Notes: a model not told the origin generated them from the letters alone. Positions 37,837 through 48,053 are shown, numbered from the stretch's first letter. The stretch: 64,000 bases of DNA from Nitrosomonas sp. PY1 (GCF_022836435.1 NZ_BQXC01000001.1:2492121-2556120), one strand, 5' to 3'. A program made the numbers and translations.

Positions 37837-38211
37837 ATGAATAAATTCCTCTCCACCCCAATAATTACTATGCTCGTAGTATGCATACTAGTAAATGGGC
37901 TCAGTTTGTCTTTTAGGGGAGAGGTATTTGCACACGAACTGGATCATGCGCGCCAAGCCATTCCAGCGGATCCGATCGCACACTTAGCTTTTCATCGCGA
38001 TAGTCTTGCTAAAGATGGCATTGATCCCGATGCTGCAACGCATTTATGCTTGCATTCTGCAGGGCAATATCAACCTTTTTTCTTTCATTCGCTACCACAA
38101 GTTTTTGAACAAGTGACCACAGAAGCTGTGATCATTCATATCTCAACACTCATCCCGGAAATCATCCCCGATTTACCGCTCCGTCCTCCTTCAAATCTAA
38201 CCACTAATTAA
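37837..38211 (+). CDS. Small exported protein ahead of the czc operon (CzcI-like position)
   Basis: 124 residues. There is an N-terminal signal/anchor (IITMLVVCILVNGLSL) and a mature region rich in His and acidic residues (HELDHARQ, HLAFHRD, THLCLHSAGQ). It is followed after about 110 bases by czcC. Small periplasmic proteins such as CzcI occupy this place in other czc loci; the family assignment here is inference. Its own start lacks a clear ribosome site, whereas a strong AGGAG 36 bases upstream serves a two-codon frame (see findings). Confidence 0.7.
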   Translation: MNKFLSTPIITMLVVCILVNGLSLSFRGEVFAHELDHARQAIPADPIAHLAFHRDSLAKDGIDPDAATHLCLHSAGQYQPFFFHSLPQVFEQVTTEAVIIHISTLIPEIIPDLPLRPPSNLTTN

Positions 38212-38335
38212 GCTGTAATAGTGGTGATATTTGCGGGTTCTGCTAGCAAATATCACAAAAACGAGTCGATACGTTCTCTTCTGTTTTCGTAACGACATGT
38301 TTTAATTAGAGCATTCAGTAATTATGGAGGACTCC

Positions 38336-39787
38336 ATGGAATGGCGCGATATCGATTTATTCCCAGCGCTTGGTAATGGGTTAGCATTAAATAAAATTAG
38401 AATTATGCTGGCGAGTACAATTCTAATACTAGATTTCCTTGTTCCAGTAAATGTTAACGCCGATGTTTTAACGCTTTTGCCGGACCCTATAACCGATGCA
38501 AGGAACCACGCTAAGCATTTCAGCAGCAATGAAAAGGAAGGTGATTTAACGCTACGTGATGCAATCAATTTAGCTTTGCTGCAGAATCCAGAGTTAGCAG
38601 CTTTTGCCAAAGAAATGCGTGCACTGGAAGGAGCAACACTACAGGCAGGCTTACTTAAAAATCCCGAATTGGTCGCCAACGTAGAAAATGCCGGAAATAT
38701 ACAACCGCTCAAAGGTGGCATTAACTCTATCGAGGGCGTCTCGCAGGAAGTTGTACAACAACTCACGACGATTCGCCTATATCAATTAATCGAATTGGGC
38801 GGCAAGCGCGCTGCTCGCACTCATGCGGCTTTGGTAGGGGAAGAACTTGCTGGAAATGATTACGAAGCCAAACGAATCGAAATTATCGCCCGGGTAGCAA
38901 GCGTATTTATTGAAGTATTGGCTGCGCAAGAACGTTTGAGGCTTGCTGAAGAAACCCAACGCATTGCACAAAATGTAGTAACCACCGTGTCCGAACGAGT
39001 ACACGGCGGGAAAGTTGCGCCGATTGAGGAAACTCGAGTAAAAATAGGCCTATCCACTACCCGCATTGAACAAGAGCAGGCACAAAGAGATCTACTCGGC
39101 GCACGCAAACGTCTAGCGCTGTTATGGAATAGCGTGACACCTCATTTCAATAAAGCTTTAGGTGATCTTGAAGTATTAGCTGCACCACCCGAATTACATG
39201 CGCTCGAAGAACGTGTCTTAGCAAATCCTCTGACGCTTCGTGCAATAAAGAACGTTGAGCACCGCAAAGCATTATTAAAAGTAGAACAAACCCGTGCAAT
39301 TCCTAACCTGACTGTCAGTGCAGGCGCTGTGCACCATGCGCAGCTAGGCGGTACCACGGCCACTGCAAGCATAGCAATTCCACTTCCTCTTTTTGACCGC
39401 AACCAAGGCAGCATCAAAGAAGCGCATCAGCGCATCGATAAGGCCATAGACGAACAAGCCGCAACCGAATTACGGCTAAAAACCGAGCTAGCACAGGCTT
39501 ATGAAATGATACTTGCAGCCTGGAATGAAATCACCATCTTGCGAGACGAAATATTGCCTGGTGCAAAAAATGCTTTTCATGTGATGCAAAGAGGTTATGA
39601 ATTAGGAAAATTCGGTTTATTGGAATTACTCGATTCGCAACGTGTGTTATTCCAGAACCAAGTGCTCTATGTACGCGCATTAGCCAACTATCAACGTTTA
39701 GTAAATGACATTGAACGCCTGATTGCCGCACCAATCGATAGCGTCAAAGCCCGTCAAAAAGATATACCCTCCTTCCCGAAAAAATAA
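38336..39787 (+). CDS. czcC: CzcC-like outer-membrane efflux protein (TolC family)
   Basis: 483 residues from ATG 38336, chosen because GGAGG (38326-38330) stands 5 bases upstream; ATG 38324 overlaps that site. N-terminal hydrophobic stretch, then LTLRDAINLALLQNPELAAFAKE, the TolC-family helical repeat. It forms the outer-membrane channel of a heavy-metal RND pump with the following CzcB and CzcA. Confidence 0.92.
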   Translation: MEWRDIDLFPALGNGLALNKIRIMLASTILILDFLVPVNVNADVLTLLPDPITDARNHAKHFSSNEKEGDLTLRDAINLALLQNPELAAFAKEMRALEGATLQAGLLKNPELVANVENAGNIQPLKGGINSIEGVSQEVVQQLTTIRLYQLIELGGKRAARTHAALVGEELAGNDYEAKRIEIIARVASVFIEVLAAQERLRLAEETQRIAQNVVTTVSERVHGGKVAPIEETRVKIGLSTTRIEQEQAQRDLLGARKRLALLWNSVTPHFNKALGDLEVLAAPPELHALEERVLANPLTLRAIKNVEHRKALLKVEQTRAIPNLTVSAGAVHHAQLGGTTATASIAIPLPLFDRNQGSIKEAHQRIDKAIDEQAATELRLKTELAQAYEMILAAWNEITILRDEILPGAKNAFHVMQRGYELGKFGLLELLDSQRVLFQNQVLYVRALANYQRLVNDIERLIAAPIDSVKARQKDIPSFPKK

Positions 39788-39807
39788 ATACACGTCCGAG
39801 AAATGCA

Positions 39808-41310
39808 ATGATAAATCAAGCCCAACTCAAACCTATCGTAGCGGTGATTGCAGTAGGAATTATGCTAGCAGTATTAATTCTCACTTTGGATAAACCTTCT
39901 GGTATCTCGACACATTCAGATGATGGCGCAAGTATCGAAATCGCGACCGACAATCAACCAGACACCGGACCCAGAGGAGGAAGATTGTTCAAAAAGGACG
40001 ATTTTGCAGTGGAAGTGACTATCTTTGAAAAAGGCGTACCTCCGCAGTTTAGGCTATACCTATACGAGAAAGACAAATTGATTCCCCCTGCATCCGCGAC
40101 AGTTGCAATTACGTTAACCCGCTTAGGAGCACCTGCGCAATTATTCAAGTTTAAGCCGGAAGCGGAATATTTATTGAGCGACCAAGTCGTCGAAGAACCG
40201 CACTCTTTTGATATAGCAATCGCAGTTGAACGCAGCGGGAAAATAATGCATTGGAGTTACAGTCAATTGGAAGGTCGGATAGAAATGCCTGATGAAATGC
40301 TGGCTAGCATGGGCATTGAGTTACTCACTGCGGGACCTGCAGTGATTAAACCAAAACTCAAATTACCTGGCGAAATCATTTTTAATGAACACAATATCGT
40401 TAGAGTCGTCCCTCGGGTTCCTGGATTGGTAACGGACGTGCAAGGTCATCATGGCCAACATGTCAAACAAGGCGATGTGTTAGCTACCATTGAAAGCCCA
40501 GCTTTGTCGGACTTACGCAGCCAATATTTTGTTGCGAAGAAGCGACTGGGATTAGCAAAGACAACTTACGAACGCGAAAAAAAACTCTGGGAAGAAAAAA
40601 TCTCTGCCAAGCAGGATTTTTTAAATGCAGAAGAATTGTGGCAAGAAGCACAGATCAATATGGAAGTCGCCACAAGCAAATTGCGCGCATTGGGGGTAAA
40701 ACCCGAAACGCATTACCAAGCTACTGATTTCTCTAATTTTATCGTTCGATCACCGATTTCTGGCATTATTATCGCCAAGGCCATAGCCCGCGGTGAAGCG
40801 GTGAAGGAAGACAGGGAGATTTACACCATTGCAGACGTAGATACCATCTGGACGGCTGTGACTGTTTATCCTAAAGACTTAGGTGCAATCCACGTGAATC
40901 AAAAAGCCAAAGTGAAAGCGACGGCTTCGAATATTGAAAGCGAAGGCACCGTCACGTATATCTCTACGCTAATCGGCGGACAAACACGCACAGCCACTGC
41001 CCGGGTTGAACTGGACAATACAGACAACAAATGGCGTCCCGGTATGTTTGTTAATGTTGAGTTGGTGTCTGAAGAAATCAAAGTTCCGGTTGCGGTATCA
41101 GCCAGTGCCATACAAACATTTCGTGATTGGTCGGTGGTTTTTGGGCGCTACGATAAGTTTTTCGAAGTACGCCCATTAGAAATGGGACTCAGTGATGGCG
41201 AAATGGTAGAAGTTTTGCAAGGAATAACTGCAGGAGACCGCTACGCCGCTGGAAATAGCTTTGCACTGAAAGCCGAAGCAGGTAAAGCAGGGGCAAGCCA
41301 TGATCATTAG
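39808..41310 (+). CDS. czcB: CzcB-like RND periplasmic adaptor
   Basis: 500 residues. An N-terminal membrane anchor (about 8-26) precedes an extra N-terminal beta domain, then the barrel-sandwich/hairpin adaptor (VPRVPGLVTDVQGHHGQHVKQGDVLATIESPAL; FIVRSPISGII). The C-terminus ends ASHDH, a small metal-binding-like tail. It links CzcA to CzcC and may hand metal to the pump. It starts 20 bases after czcC. Confidence 0.94.
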   Translation: MINQAQLKPIVAVIAVGIMLAVLILTLDKPSGISTHSDDGASIEIATDNQPDTGPRGGRLFKKDDFAVEVTIFEKGVPPQFRLYLYEKDKLIPPASATVAITLTRLGAPAQLFKFKPEAEYLLSDQVVEEPHSFDIAIAVERSGKIMHWSYSQLEGRIEMPDEMLASMGIELLTAGPAVIKPKLKLPGEIIFNEHNIVRVVPRVPGLVTDVQGHHGQHVKQGDVLATIESPALSDLRSQYFVAKKRLGLAKTTYEREKKLWEEKISAKQDFLNAEELWQEAQINMEVATSKLRALGVKPETHYQATDFSNFIVRSPISGIIIAKAIARGEAVKEDREIYTIADVDTIWTAVTVYPKDLGAIHVNQKAKVKATASNIESEGTVTYISTLIGGQTRTATARVELDNTDNKWRPGMFVNVELVSEEIKVPVAVSASAIQTFRDWSVVFGRYDKFFEVRPLEMGLSDGEMVEVLQGITAGDRYAAGNSFALKAEAGKAGASHDH

Positions 41311-41338
41311 ATGCAATATTCCTCTCGAGTAACTCATC

Positions 41339-44300
41339 ATGTTAGAAGCAATTTTACACCTATCGATTTACCGACGCGGATTAGTGTTACTTGCAATCGC
41401 GATGATGGCTGCAATAGGCATTTATAGCTATCAACACCTTCCAATTGATGCAGTTCCTGATATCACCAATGTACAAGTGCAAATTAACACAAATGCACCG
41501 GGCTACTCACCAATTGAAGCAGAACAACGTATCACTTTCCCGATTGAAACCATTATGGCAGGTCTGCCAAAGCTGGATTACACCCGCTCGATTTCTCGTT
41601 ATGGATTATCGCAAGTAACCGTGATCTTTAAGGATGGTACCGATATCTATTTTGCTCGACAACAAGTCAGCCAACGAATTCAAGAAGCAAAGGGCCGCTT
41701 GCCGATCGGAATTGAACCGATCATGGGGCCAATTTCCACTGGCTTGGGCGAGATCTTCATGTGGACCGTTGATACTGAAAAAGGCGCCAAAAAACCGGAC
41801 GGTAGTGAATATACACCGACGGATTTGCGCGAAATTCAAGATTGGATAATTCGTCCTCAGCTCCGAATGGTGAAAGGCATTACCGAAATCAACACTGTCG
41901 GCGGATATGTCAAGCAATATCATGTGGTGCCTTATCCCGAGAAAATGATCTCGCTCGGTTTGACACTGGCAGACCTCATATTGGCTTTGGAACGAAATAA
42001 TCTGAATGTAGGTGCCGGTTATATTGAAAAAAGCGGTGAGCAACAACTGGTTCGTATTCCGGGACAAGTCACGCATATCGAAGAAGTGAGCAACATTATT
42101 ATTGGTTCACCGCAAGGCATGCCGATTCGTGTCAAGGATGTAGCTGATGTGTTGATTGGCAAAGAGCTACGCAATGGCGCCGCGACGCAAAATGGCAAAG
42201 AAGTCGTCATGGGCACCGTGCATATGCTGATCGGAGAAAACAGTCGGATCGTTTCACAAGCTGCTGCAAAGAAATTAATCGAAATCAATCAAAGTTTACC
42301 GGAAGGCGTTGTAGCTACACCCGTGTACGATCGTACCACGCTAGTCGATAAAGCGATCCATACCGTAGCCACCAATCTGATTGAAGGAGCGGCGCTGGTT
42401 ATTGTCGTACTGCTGTTGTTTTTGGGTAATTTGCGCGCCGCCCTCATCGCTGCTTTTGTCATTCCTTTATCGATGCTATTTACCTTCACTGGCATGGTAA
42501 CCAACCATGTCAGCGCTAATTTGATGAGCTTAGGCGCGATTGATTTCGGCATTATTGTGGATGGTGCAATCGTCATTGTCGAAAACAGCATTCGTCGGTT
42601 GGCGCACGAGCAGATGCGATTAAAACGGGAATTAACATTATCCGAACGTCTCGATTTGGTATTTGATGCTTCTAAAGAAGCACGACGGGTCCTAATTTAT
42701 GGCGAGCTCATTATCATCATTGTGTATTTACCAATTTTTGCCTTAACCGGGGTAGAAGGAAAAATGTTTCACCCGATGGCATTGACAGTAGTCACTGCAT
42801 TGGTAAGCGCGATGATTCTTTCGATTACTTTCGTACCGGCTGCAATTGCATTCTTTCTATCTGGCAAAGTGCAAGAAAAAGAAAACCGTATCATGCAGTG
42901 GGCGAAAAAAGCTTATTTACCATTACTGACAGCAACCCTAAACAACCGCGAGCTGACTGTGACCATTGCGATTGTGATTGTCGTACTATCCGGTCTGTTG
43001 CTAACACGCATTGGCAGTGAGTTTGTACCCAGTTTGAATGAAGGAGATATTGCTTTGCACGCACTCCGTATTCCAGGTACCAGTCTAACCACAGCCATTG
43101 ACATGCAAAACGAACTCGAAAAAACCATCAAAAATTTTTCCGAAGTCGAACGCGTATTTTCCAAAATTGGCACTGCTGAAATCGCTACCGATCCCGTGTC
43201 ACCCAGCGTGGCAGATACTTTCATCATTTTAAAACCTCAATCGGAATGGACTGGTTCCTACCGAACCAAAGCTGAATTAATCGCAGCAATGGAAAAAACA
43301 GTAAACCAGGTTCCTGGTAACAATTACGAATTTACCCAACCGATACAAATGCGGTTTAACGAATTACTGTCAGGTGTGCGCGCTGATGTTGCCGTCAAGG
43401 TATTTGGCGATGATCTCGATAAGTTATTGGATATCGGTGAGAAAATCGAACAACTACTAGTAACTGTGCCCGGTGCTGCAGATGTGCGAACAGAGCAGGT
43501 AACTGGTTTGCCTGTGCTATCCATCCAGATGGATCGTACCAAAATGGCGCGCTATGGTTTAAATGGCCGAGATGTACAAGATGTGGTAGCGATGTCTGTA
43601 GGCGGAAGAAGCACTGGATTGATTTTTGAAGGCGACCGACGTTTTGATCTGCAAATACGTTTACCTGAACACTTACGTGTTGATATTGAAGCACTAAAAC
43701 GTTTACCCATCAGCGTTCCATTGCAAAGCATGGCGTTGCCAGCTAATGCACCGCAGGGAGCAGGAATGCAAGGAGGCCAAGCAACCCAGGCTGCCACGCC
43801 TGTTTTTGTCAGCTTAGGTGAAGTAGCCAGCTTTGAAATGACACAAGGTCCAAACCAAGTCAGCCGGGAAAATGGTAAGCGTCGTATTGTAGTAACGGCT
43901 AATGTGCGCGGTCGTGATTTAGGTTCTTTTGTGAACGAAGCAGAACAATTGATTAATAAAAAAATTCGCATTCCCCCAGGCTACTGGACAACCTGGGGAG
44001 GGCAATTTGAGCAAATGATTTTTGCTGCACAACGCTTGCAGATTGTCATTCCATTGGCATTAGCCTTAATTTTTATCTTGCTATACACCATGTTTGGAAA
44101 TTTCCGAGACGGACTTTTGATGTTTACCGGTGTACCGTTTGCATTAACCGGAGGGATATTGGCACTATGGTTGCGCGACATTCCGCTCTCTATTTCCGCT
44201 GGCGTTGGATTTATTGCGCTTTCAGGAGTGGCGGTACTAAATGGACTGGTGATGTTGGCATTTATTCGCGATCTGATTCAAAAAGGCATCCCTTTAGACG

Positions 44301-44548
44301 AAGCCATTCAAACAGGTGCACTGACACGGTTACGTCCTGTTTTGATGACCGCATTGGTGGCATCGATTGGATTTTTACCGATGGCATTAGCTACTGGAAC
44401 CGGCGCAGAAGTGCAGCGCCCGCTTGCAACGGTGGTTATTGGAGGGATTCTATCTTCGACTGCGTTAACACTGTTAGTATTGCCCGTTTTGTATCGAATC
44501 ACCCACGGCAGAGATAAAAAATTGCGCGATGATCCTTTGAGTTTATAA
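41339..44548 (+). CDS. czcA: CzcA-like heavy-metal RND efflux pump
   Basis: 1069 residues, full-length HME-RND protein. The N-terminus SIYRRGLVLLAIAMMAAIG is typical, and the helix IV motif AIDFGIIVDGAIVIVEN carries the D-x5-D-x6-E charges of divalent-metal pumps. The motif favours Zn/Co/Cd over Cu/Ag, but substrate cannot be fixed by eye. It exports metal across the outer membrane, driven by protons, with CzcB and CzcC encoded upstream. Confidence 0.95.
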   Translation: MLEAILHLSIYRRGLVLLAIAMMAAIGIYSYQHLPIDAVPDITNVQVQINTNAPGYSPIEAEQRITFPIETIMAGLPKLDYTRSISRYGLSQVTVIFKDGTDIYFARQQVSQRIQEAKGRLPIGIEPIMGPISTGLGEIFMWTVDTEKGAKKPDGSEYTPTDLREIQDWIIRPQLRMVKGITEINTVGGYVKQYHVVPYPEKMISLGLTLADLILALERNNLNVGAGYIEKSGEQQLVRIPGQVTHIEEVSNIIIGSPQGMPIRVKDVADVLIGKELRNGAATQNGKEVVMGTVHMLIGENSRIVSQAAAKKLIEINQSLPEGVVATPVYDRTTLVDKAIHTVATNLIEGAALVIVVLLLFLGNLRAALIAAFVIPLSMLFTFTGMVTNHVSANLMSLGAIDFGIIVDGAIVIVENSIRRLAHEQMRLKRELTLSERLDLVFDASKEARRVLIYGELIIIIVYLPIFALTGVEGKMFHPMALTVVTALVSAMILSITFVPAAIAFFLSGKVQEKENRIMQWAKKAYLPLLTATLNNRELTVTIAIVIVVLSGLLLTRIGSEFVPSLNEGDIALHALRIPGTSLTTAIDMQNELEKTIKNFSEVERVFSKIGTAEIATDPVSPSVADTFIILKPQSEWTGSYRTKAELIAAMEKTVNQVPGNNYEFTQPIQMRFNELLSGVRADVAVKVFGDDLDKLLDIGEKIEQLLVTVPGAADVRTEQVTGLPVLSIQMDRTKMARYGLNGRDVQDVVAMSVGGRSTGLIFEGDRRFDLQIRLPEHLRVDIEALKRLPISVPLQSMALPANAPQGAGMQGGQATQAATPVFVSLGEVASFEMTQGPNQVSRENGKRRIVVTANVRGRDLGSFVNEAEQLINKKIRIPPGYWTTWGGQFEQMIFAAQRLQIVIPLALALIFILLYTMFGNFRDGLLMFTGVPFALTGGILALWLRDIPLSISAGVGFIALSGVAVLNGLVMLAFIRDLIQKGIPLDEAIQTGALTRLRPVLMTALVASIGFLPMALATGTGAEVQRPLATVVIGGILSSTALTLLVLPVLYRITHGRDKKLRDDPLSL

Positions 44549-44654
44549 AAGCAAAACTTAAAAAATAAAGTACCCGCCGCAAGCAGCGATGAGGTATGCT
44601 GATTTTCATGGAGTCCGAAGTTTCATAAAATGAGGAATGAAATGGAGGAGGAAG

Positions 44655-44933
44655 ATGGAATTACCGCGTACACAGTATAGTCAGGAGTTTCGTAAGGAAT
44701 CAGTTAAGTTTTTCAAAGCAAGTGGATTGACGTTGGTTGAAGCGGCAAAGCGACTGTCGCTGTCCAAGGGTACGCTAAAGAACTGGGTTTATGCTGAAAA
44801 ACGGGGAGAACTGACTGCAGTAGGCAAACGCCAGAAGGCGCTGACTGAAGTTGAGTTAGAGTTATCCAGAGAAACCTTACATGGACGCCCACAATTTGCA
44901 AGGGATTCAATTGTTGATGATGAATTGGTTTAG
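44655..44933 (+). pseudogene. Truncated IS3-family OrfA transposase
   Basis: A strong GGAGGAGG precedes ATG 44655 (MELPRTQYSQEF). The helix-turn-helix region FKASGLTLVEAAKRLSLSKGTLKNWV is normal for IS3-group OrfA. Homology stops near 44875 at ELELSRE; the remaining about 19 codons are foreign sequence. The break coincides with the left 12-bp inverted repeat of the neighbouring element, so insertion or deletion by that element probably truncated it. No OrfB is present. Confidence 0.85.
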
Positions 44934-46282
44934 ATTGCAGCCATACATTCGGATTATAGTTGGAGAAGGTTCTCCTATCCCTGATGGAATTCGCTAAATA
45001 GCCCCTGATCATTGCAGCGCACTCGAAGTGCCAGGTCTCGTTAAGGTTAAGCTATTTACGGTCTTACCAGATTCGCCATCATGTCATGATTGCCCTAGCA
45101 ATCTGTGAAAAATTGTCCCTATTTAAAATACCAGTCTGTTTTATCGATTGTTAATCAAATTAATTCCAATACCAGTTACACTGGTACGCAGTTGGCCTTA
45201 AAGGAAGTGCCTTTGGTCAGGAGTGCCCAAATAATACGCGCATTTTTGTTGGCCAAAGCGACTGCCACTACATTTTTATTGCGCCTGGTCAATATTTTTC
45301 CAAGCCAGTTGTCAGATATTTCCTTGTTATCGGCATACCGGATTACGGCGCGTGCACCATGAATTAACAAGGTACGCAAATAACTATCACCCCGTTTGCT
45401 GATACCGAGCAAGACTTGCTTACCTCCGCTTGAGTGTTGTCTGGGAACCAGACCTAGCCAAGCCGCTAATTGCCTGCCGTTCTTGAATTCTCGTGCGTTA
45501 CCTCAGGTGGCTACGATGGCGCTTGCGGTAATGGGGCCAAGACCAGGGATTTTTGCCAGCTTCCGGCTGGCTTCGTTATCTTGGTGCCAGCGCTGAATTT
45601 GTATTTCCAGTTCATTGACTTGCCTATCTAGTTCTTTCAGGTGATCAGTCAAGCGTGCTAGTAATTGTCGCATGGTCTGTGTCAGCCCGTTTTCACCATC
45701 TTCTAGTATGTCCGGTATTTTCTGAGTGATCGTGCAAATTCTATGAGATAAAACAATGCCAAATTCAGCAAGTAAACCACGTATTTGATTTCCCTGCGCC
45801 GTCCGGGCTTTCACAAAACCTTGCCTTGCTCTATGTACCGACAGAATCGATTGTCGCTCAACGGTCTTTTTGGTGACAAAACGCATCGTCGGCCGGCCTA
45901 CTGCTTCGCAGATGGCTTGCGCATCTGCTACATCATTTTTATTCGTTTTGACATATGGCTTGACAAATTGTGGTGCCATAAGCTTCACCGTGTGACCGTA
46001 GAATTCCAATTTCCTAGCCCAATGGTGTGCGCTGCCGCAAGCTTCCATGCCGATCAAACAGGGTTCAAGGTTAGCAAAGAATTTCGCCATCTCACTTCGG
46101 CGCAACTGCTTGCGTAACACAGCTCTGCCTTGCGCATCCACACCGTGAATTTGAAATACTTCTTTTGCCAAATCAATGCCTATCGTTGTAATCTTCATGT
46201 CGGACGCTCCTCTCTTGTTTAGTGGGCTTTATTGCACCATTACTTTGGCACTTTGATGCCGTTTAGGGTAGTGGGCGTCCAT
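44881..46282 (-). mobile_element. IS110/IS1111-type insertion sequence, about 1.4 kb
   Basis: Perfect 12-bp inverted repeats atggacgcccac (44881-44892) and gtgggcgtccat (46271-46282) flank a transposase of the DEDD type. Sub-terminal repeats of this length are typical of the IS1111 subgroup. The true ends may lie a few bases outside. Non-coding stretches exist on both sides of the gene (about 280 and 70 bases), the longer being 3' of the transposase. Members of this family encode a guide (bridge/seek) RNA in such a region; none was resolved here. Confidence 0.65.
45176..46198 (-). pseudogene. IS110-family transposase with in-frame TGA
   Basis: The N-terminal DEDD domain (TIGIDLAKEVFQIHG, IGMEACGSAHHWA, KNDVADAQAI) runs to a TGA at 45503-45505. 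The same frame then continues without break through the C-terminal transposase_20 domain (FKNGRQLAAWLGLVPRQHSSGG, then LLGISKRGDSYLRTLLIHGARAV) to 45176. The total would be about 340 codons, the normal family length, so a single nonsense change inactivates or splits it. The stop falls inside the conserved AT-x-G segment before FKNGRQ. Confidence 0.88.
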
Positions 46283-46436
46283 TCCATTATTGCAAAACCA
46301 CTCATTTCTGTTGCAGGTCCTTAAGAATCTGCAGCAGAAGTAGGTAGTTTTGCAAAGGTCTCAAATCCTATGGGACTTTTGGTATCTTTATGTAGATGGA
46401 ACCAGAGTCATCCAAACACTTTCTTAGGCAATCACG

Positions 46437-47726
46437 CTATTTTGTCCAACTTGTGCTGACAGGATACAAGTGGGGAAGGTTGATGAGCAGGCGCTCGGTG
46501 CCGCCTGGTCCAGAGCCGCCGGTAACCAGATCTAAGTCATCATCGCCATCAAGATCACCGAAAGCGGCAGCTGTGGTGGGATTGCTTTCGTTGGGATCGA
46601 AGTGCTTGTTGGTGCGCTCTTTGAACTTTCCGTTACCTTTGTTGCGAAAATAACGATCTGGGCCTCCGAGGAAGCCGTGGCCAGCAAGAAACCCACCAGC
46701 GTTGGGCAGGTATACGTCGAGGTAGCCGTCCTCGTCGAGATCGACCAGTACTAAGCCGGTGATGGTCTCGGAACTACCCGGGATGTGGTCGAAATCCTTG
46801 ACGGTGAATACGCCGTTGCCATCGTTGCTATAGTAAGCAGCGGCCTCGTTGCGACTATTGCCGACCAGTAGATCGAGATCGCCATCGCCGTCGACGTCGC
46901 CCAGTGCGCCGCCTCGAGAGGTGTCGGTAGTGATCGGCAATCGGGCCGCAGTCTCGTCGACAAAGTGGCCCAGTCCATCGGCATTGATGAGCACGAAGTC
47001 CTGACCACGATTGAGTACGATCAGGTCGAGGTCGCCATCGCCATCAATGTCGCCACCGATGATCGCGCCCGTTTGGTCGGTGCGGTCCGGTAATCGTGCC
47101 ATGGTATCGTCGGTAAAGTGGCCCGAACCATCGTTGATCCACAACCGATTTTGATCACCGCCGGTCGGTGACGGATTGAATGGATTCTCATTAGCCAGCA
47201 GGATGTCGAGATCGCCATCACCGTCAACGTCAAGCAGGCGAGCTTCAGCAGTAATGTCGAAACGGTTGAGCGACGGATTGATTGTCGGCGGCGGGATTTG
47301 CGTTGTGGCGCGAATGAACGTACCGGAGCCGTTATTCAGGAGTAATTCTTCACCTAACACGCCACCGACGATTGCGTCGAGGTCGCCATCGCCATCAATG
47401 TCTCCAAAGTCGGCGATTGTGCTGTTCTGATTGTTCGGTACCGGTAGCCTGACTGCGCTCTCGTCAACGAAGTTGCCCGTACCGTCATTTATGAGCAACC
47501 GATTGGGCCGGCCATCGATGCGATCGGTGCCTTCTACTAGGAACACGTCCAGATCGCCGTCACCATCGACGTCGACAAGATTCACGTCGGTGGTTGACGT
47601 GCCAACGATACTGGAGTCCGGACCGAGCTGTGCTGAGCGGTCCTCGTAGTGAAAAGACTCGCTTGCGGCGTAAGCCAAGGTCGCAGCTGTTGTAAGAAGG
47701 GTCACGATTAGTCCGAAACGGTACAT
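46437..47726 (-). CDS. Secreted FG-GAP/VCBS repeat protein (calcium-binding beta-propeller)
   Basis: 429 residues. A signal peptide (LIVTLLTTAATLAYA) precedes seven DxDxDxxLD calcium loops (such as DVDGDGDLDVF and DIDGDGDLDLI) in FG-GAP-like blades covering the whole protein. No catalytic domain is attached. The gene is clearly GC-richer than its surroundings and lies next to the insertion-sequence scar, both signs of horizontal arrival. A role in adhesion or surface binding is typical but unproven. Confidence 0.88.
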   Translation of the reverse strand: MYRFGLIVTLLTTAATLAYAASESFHYEDRSAQLGPDSSIVGTSTTDVNLVDVDGDGDLDVFLVEGTDRIDGRPNRLLINDGTGNFVDESAVRLPVPNNQNSTIADFGDIDGDGDLDAIVGGVLGEELLLNNGSGTFIRATTQIPPPTINPSLNRFDITAEARLLDVDGDGDLDILLANENPFNPSPTGGDQNRLWINDGSGHFTDDTMARLPDRTDQTGAIIGGDIDGDGDLDLIVLNRGQDFVLINADGLGHFVDETAARLPITTDTSRGGALGDVDGDGDLDLLVGNSRNEAAAYYSNDGNGVFTVKDFDHIPGSSETITGLVLVDLDEDGYLDVYLPNAGGFLAGHGFLGGPDRYFRNKGNGKFKERTNKHFDPNESNPTTAAAFGDLDGDDDLDLVTGGSGPGGTERLLINLPHLYPVSTSWTK

Positions 47727-47974
47727 TGCTTACTCCTGTGAGAGTGGGCTGCAAGAAGAGTTCTATAGTACTTGGTACACGGTCGGATATAGGGAAAAGA
47801 ACCCATTTTTCCTTTTTCTATAGGGCTTGAATGTACTGGAAGCTATCAAAATTGTCAAAAACTATTGTAAGAGCCCGTCACTGTCTAAAAAGGTACCGAA
47901 TAGCGCGTTAAGGTTTATCAAGAAATTCTGTAATTCGCAGGGGTCTGAATTTTCCTTTCTCAAATAAGAAAAAA

Positions 47975-48004
47975 TTAACCCCTAGTTTTAAGGCTAGGGG
48001 TTAA
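47975..48004 (-). terminator. Rho-independent terminator of the small lipoprotein gene
   Basis: Arms ttaacccctag and ctaggggttaa (11 bp, perfect) flank an 8-base loop. On the minus strand the stem is followed by a T-rich run (complement of aagaaaaaa). It lies about 50 bases after the lipoprotein stop. Confidence 0.8.
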
Positions 48005-48020
48005 GAAAATTAAGCTGAAA

Positions 48021-48044
48021 ATATTGTAATGATCGTTACAATAT
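48021..48044 (-). promoter_or_regulatory. Second hairpin, 3' of the lipoprotein gene
   Basis: Arms atattgtaa and ttacaatat (9 bp, perfect) flank a 6-base loop, between the lipoprotein stop and the terminator. It may stabilise the 3' end of the message; an operator is possible. Confidence 0.45.
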
Positions 48045-48053
48045 CAGCACTTC

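Larger units (their letters stand above)
47727..48053. other. Intergenic region with two hairpins
   Basis: 327 bases upstream of the VCBS gene and downstream of a small lipoprotein gene, both on the minus strand. It holds the terminator at 47975-48004 and a second hairpin at 48021-48044. Nothing else recognisable was seen. Confidence 0.7.

Noticed and set aside
38302-38766. 154-codon antisense frame over czcC
   Set aside because: Shadow of the clear czcC coding frame, with no recognisable domain.
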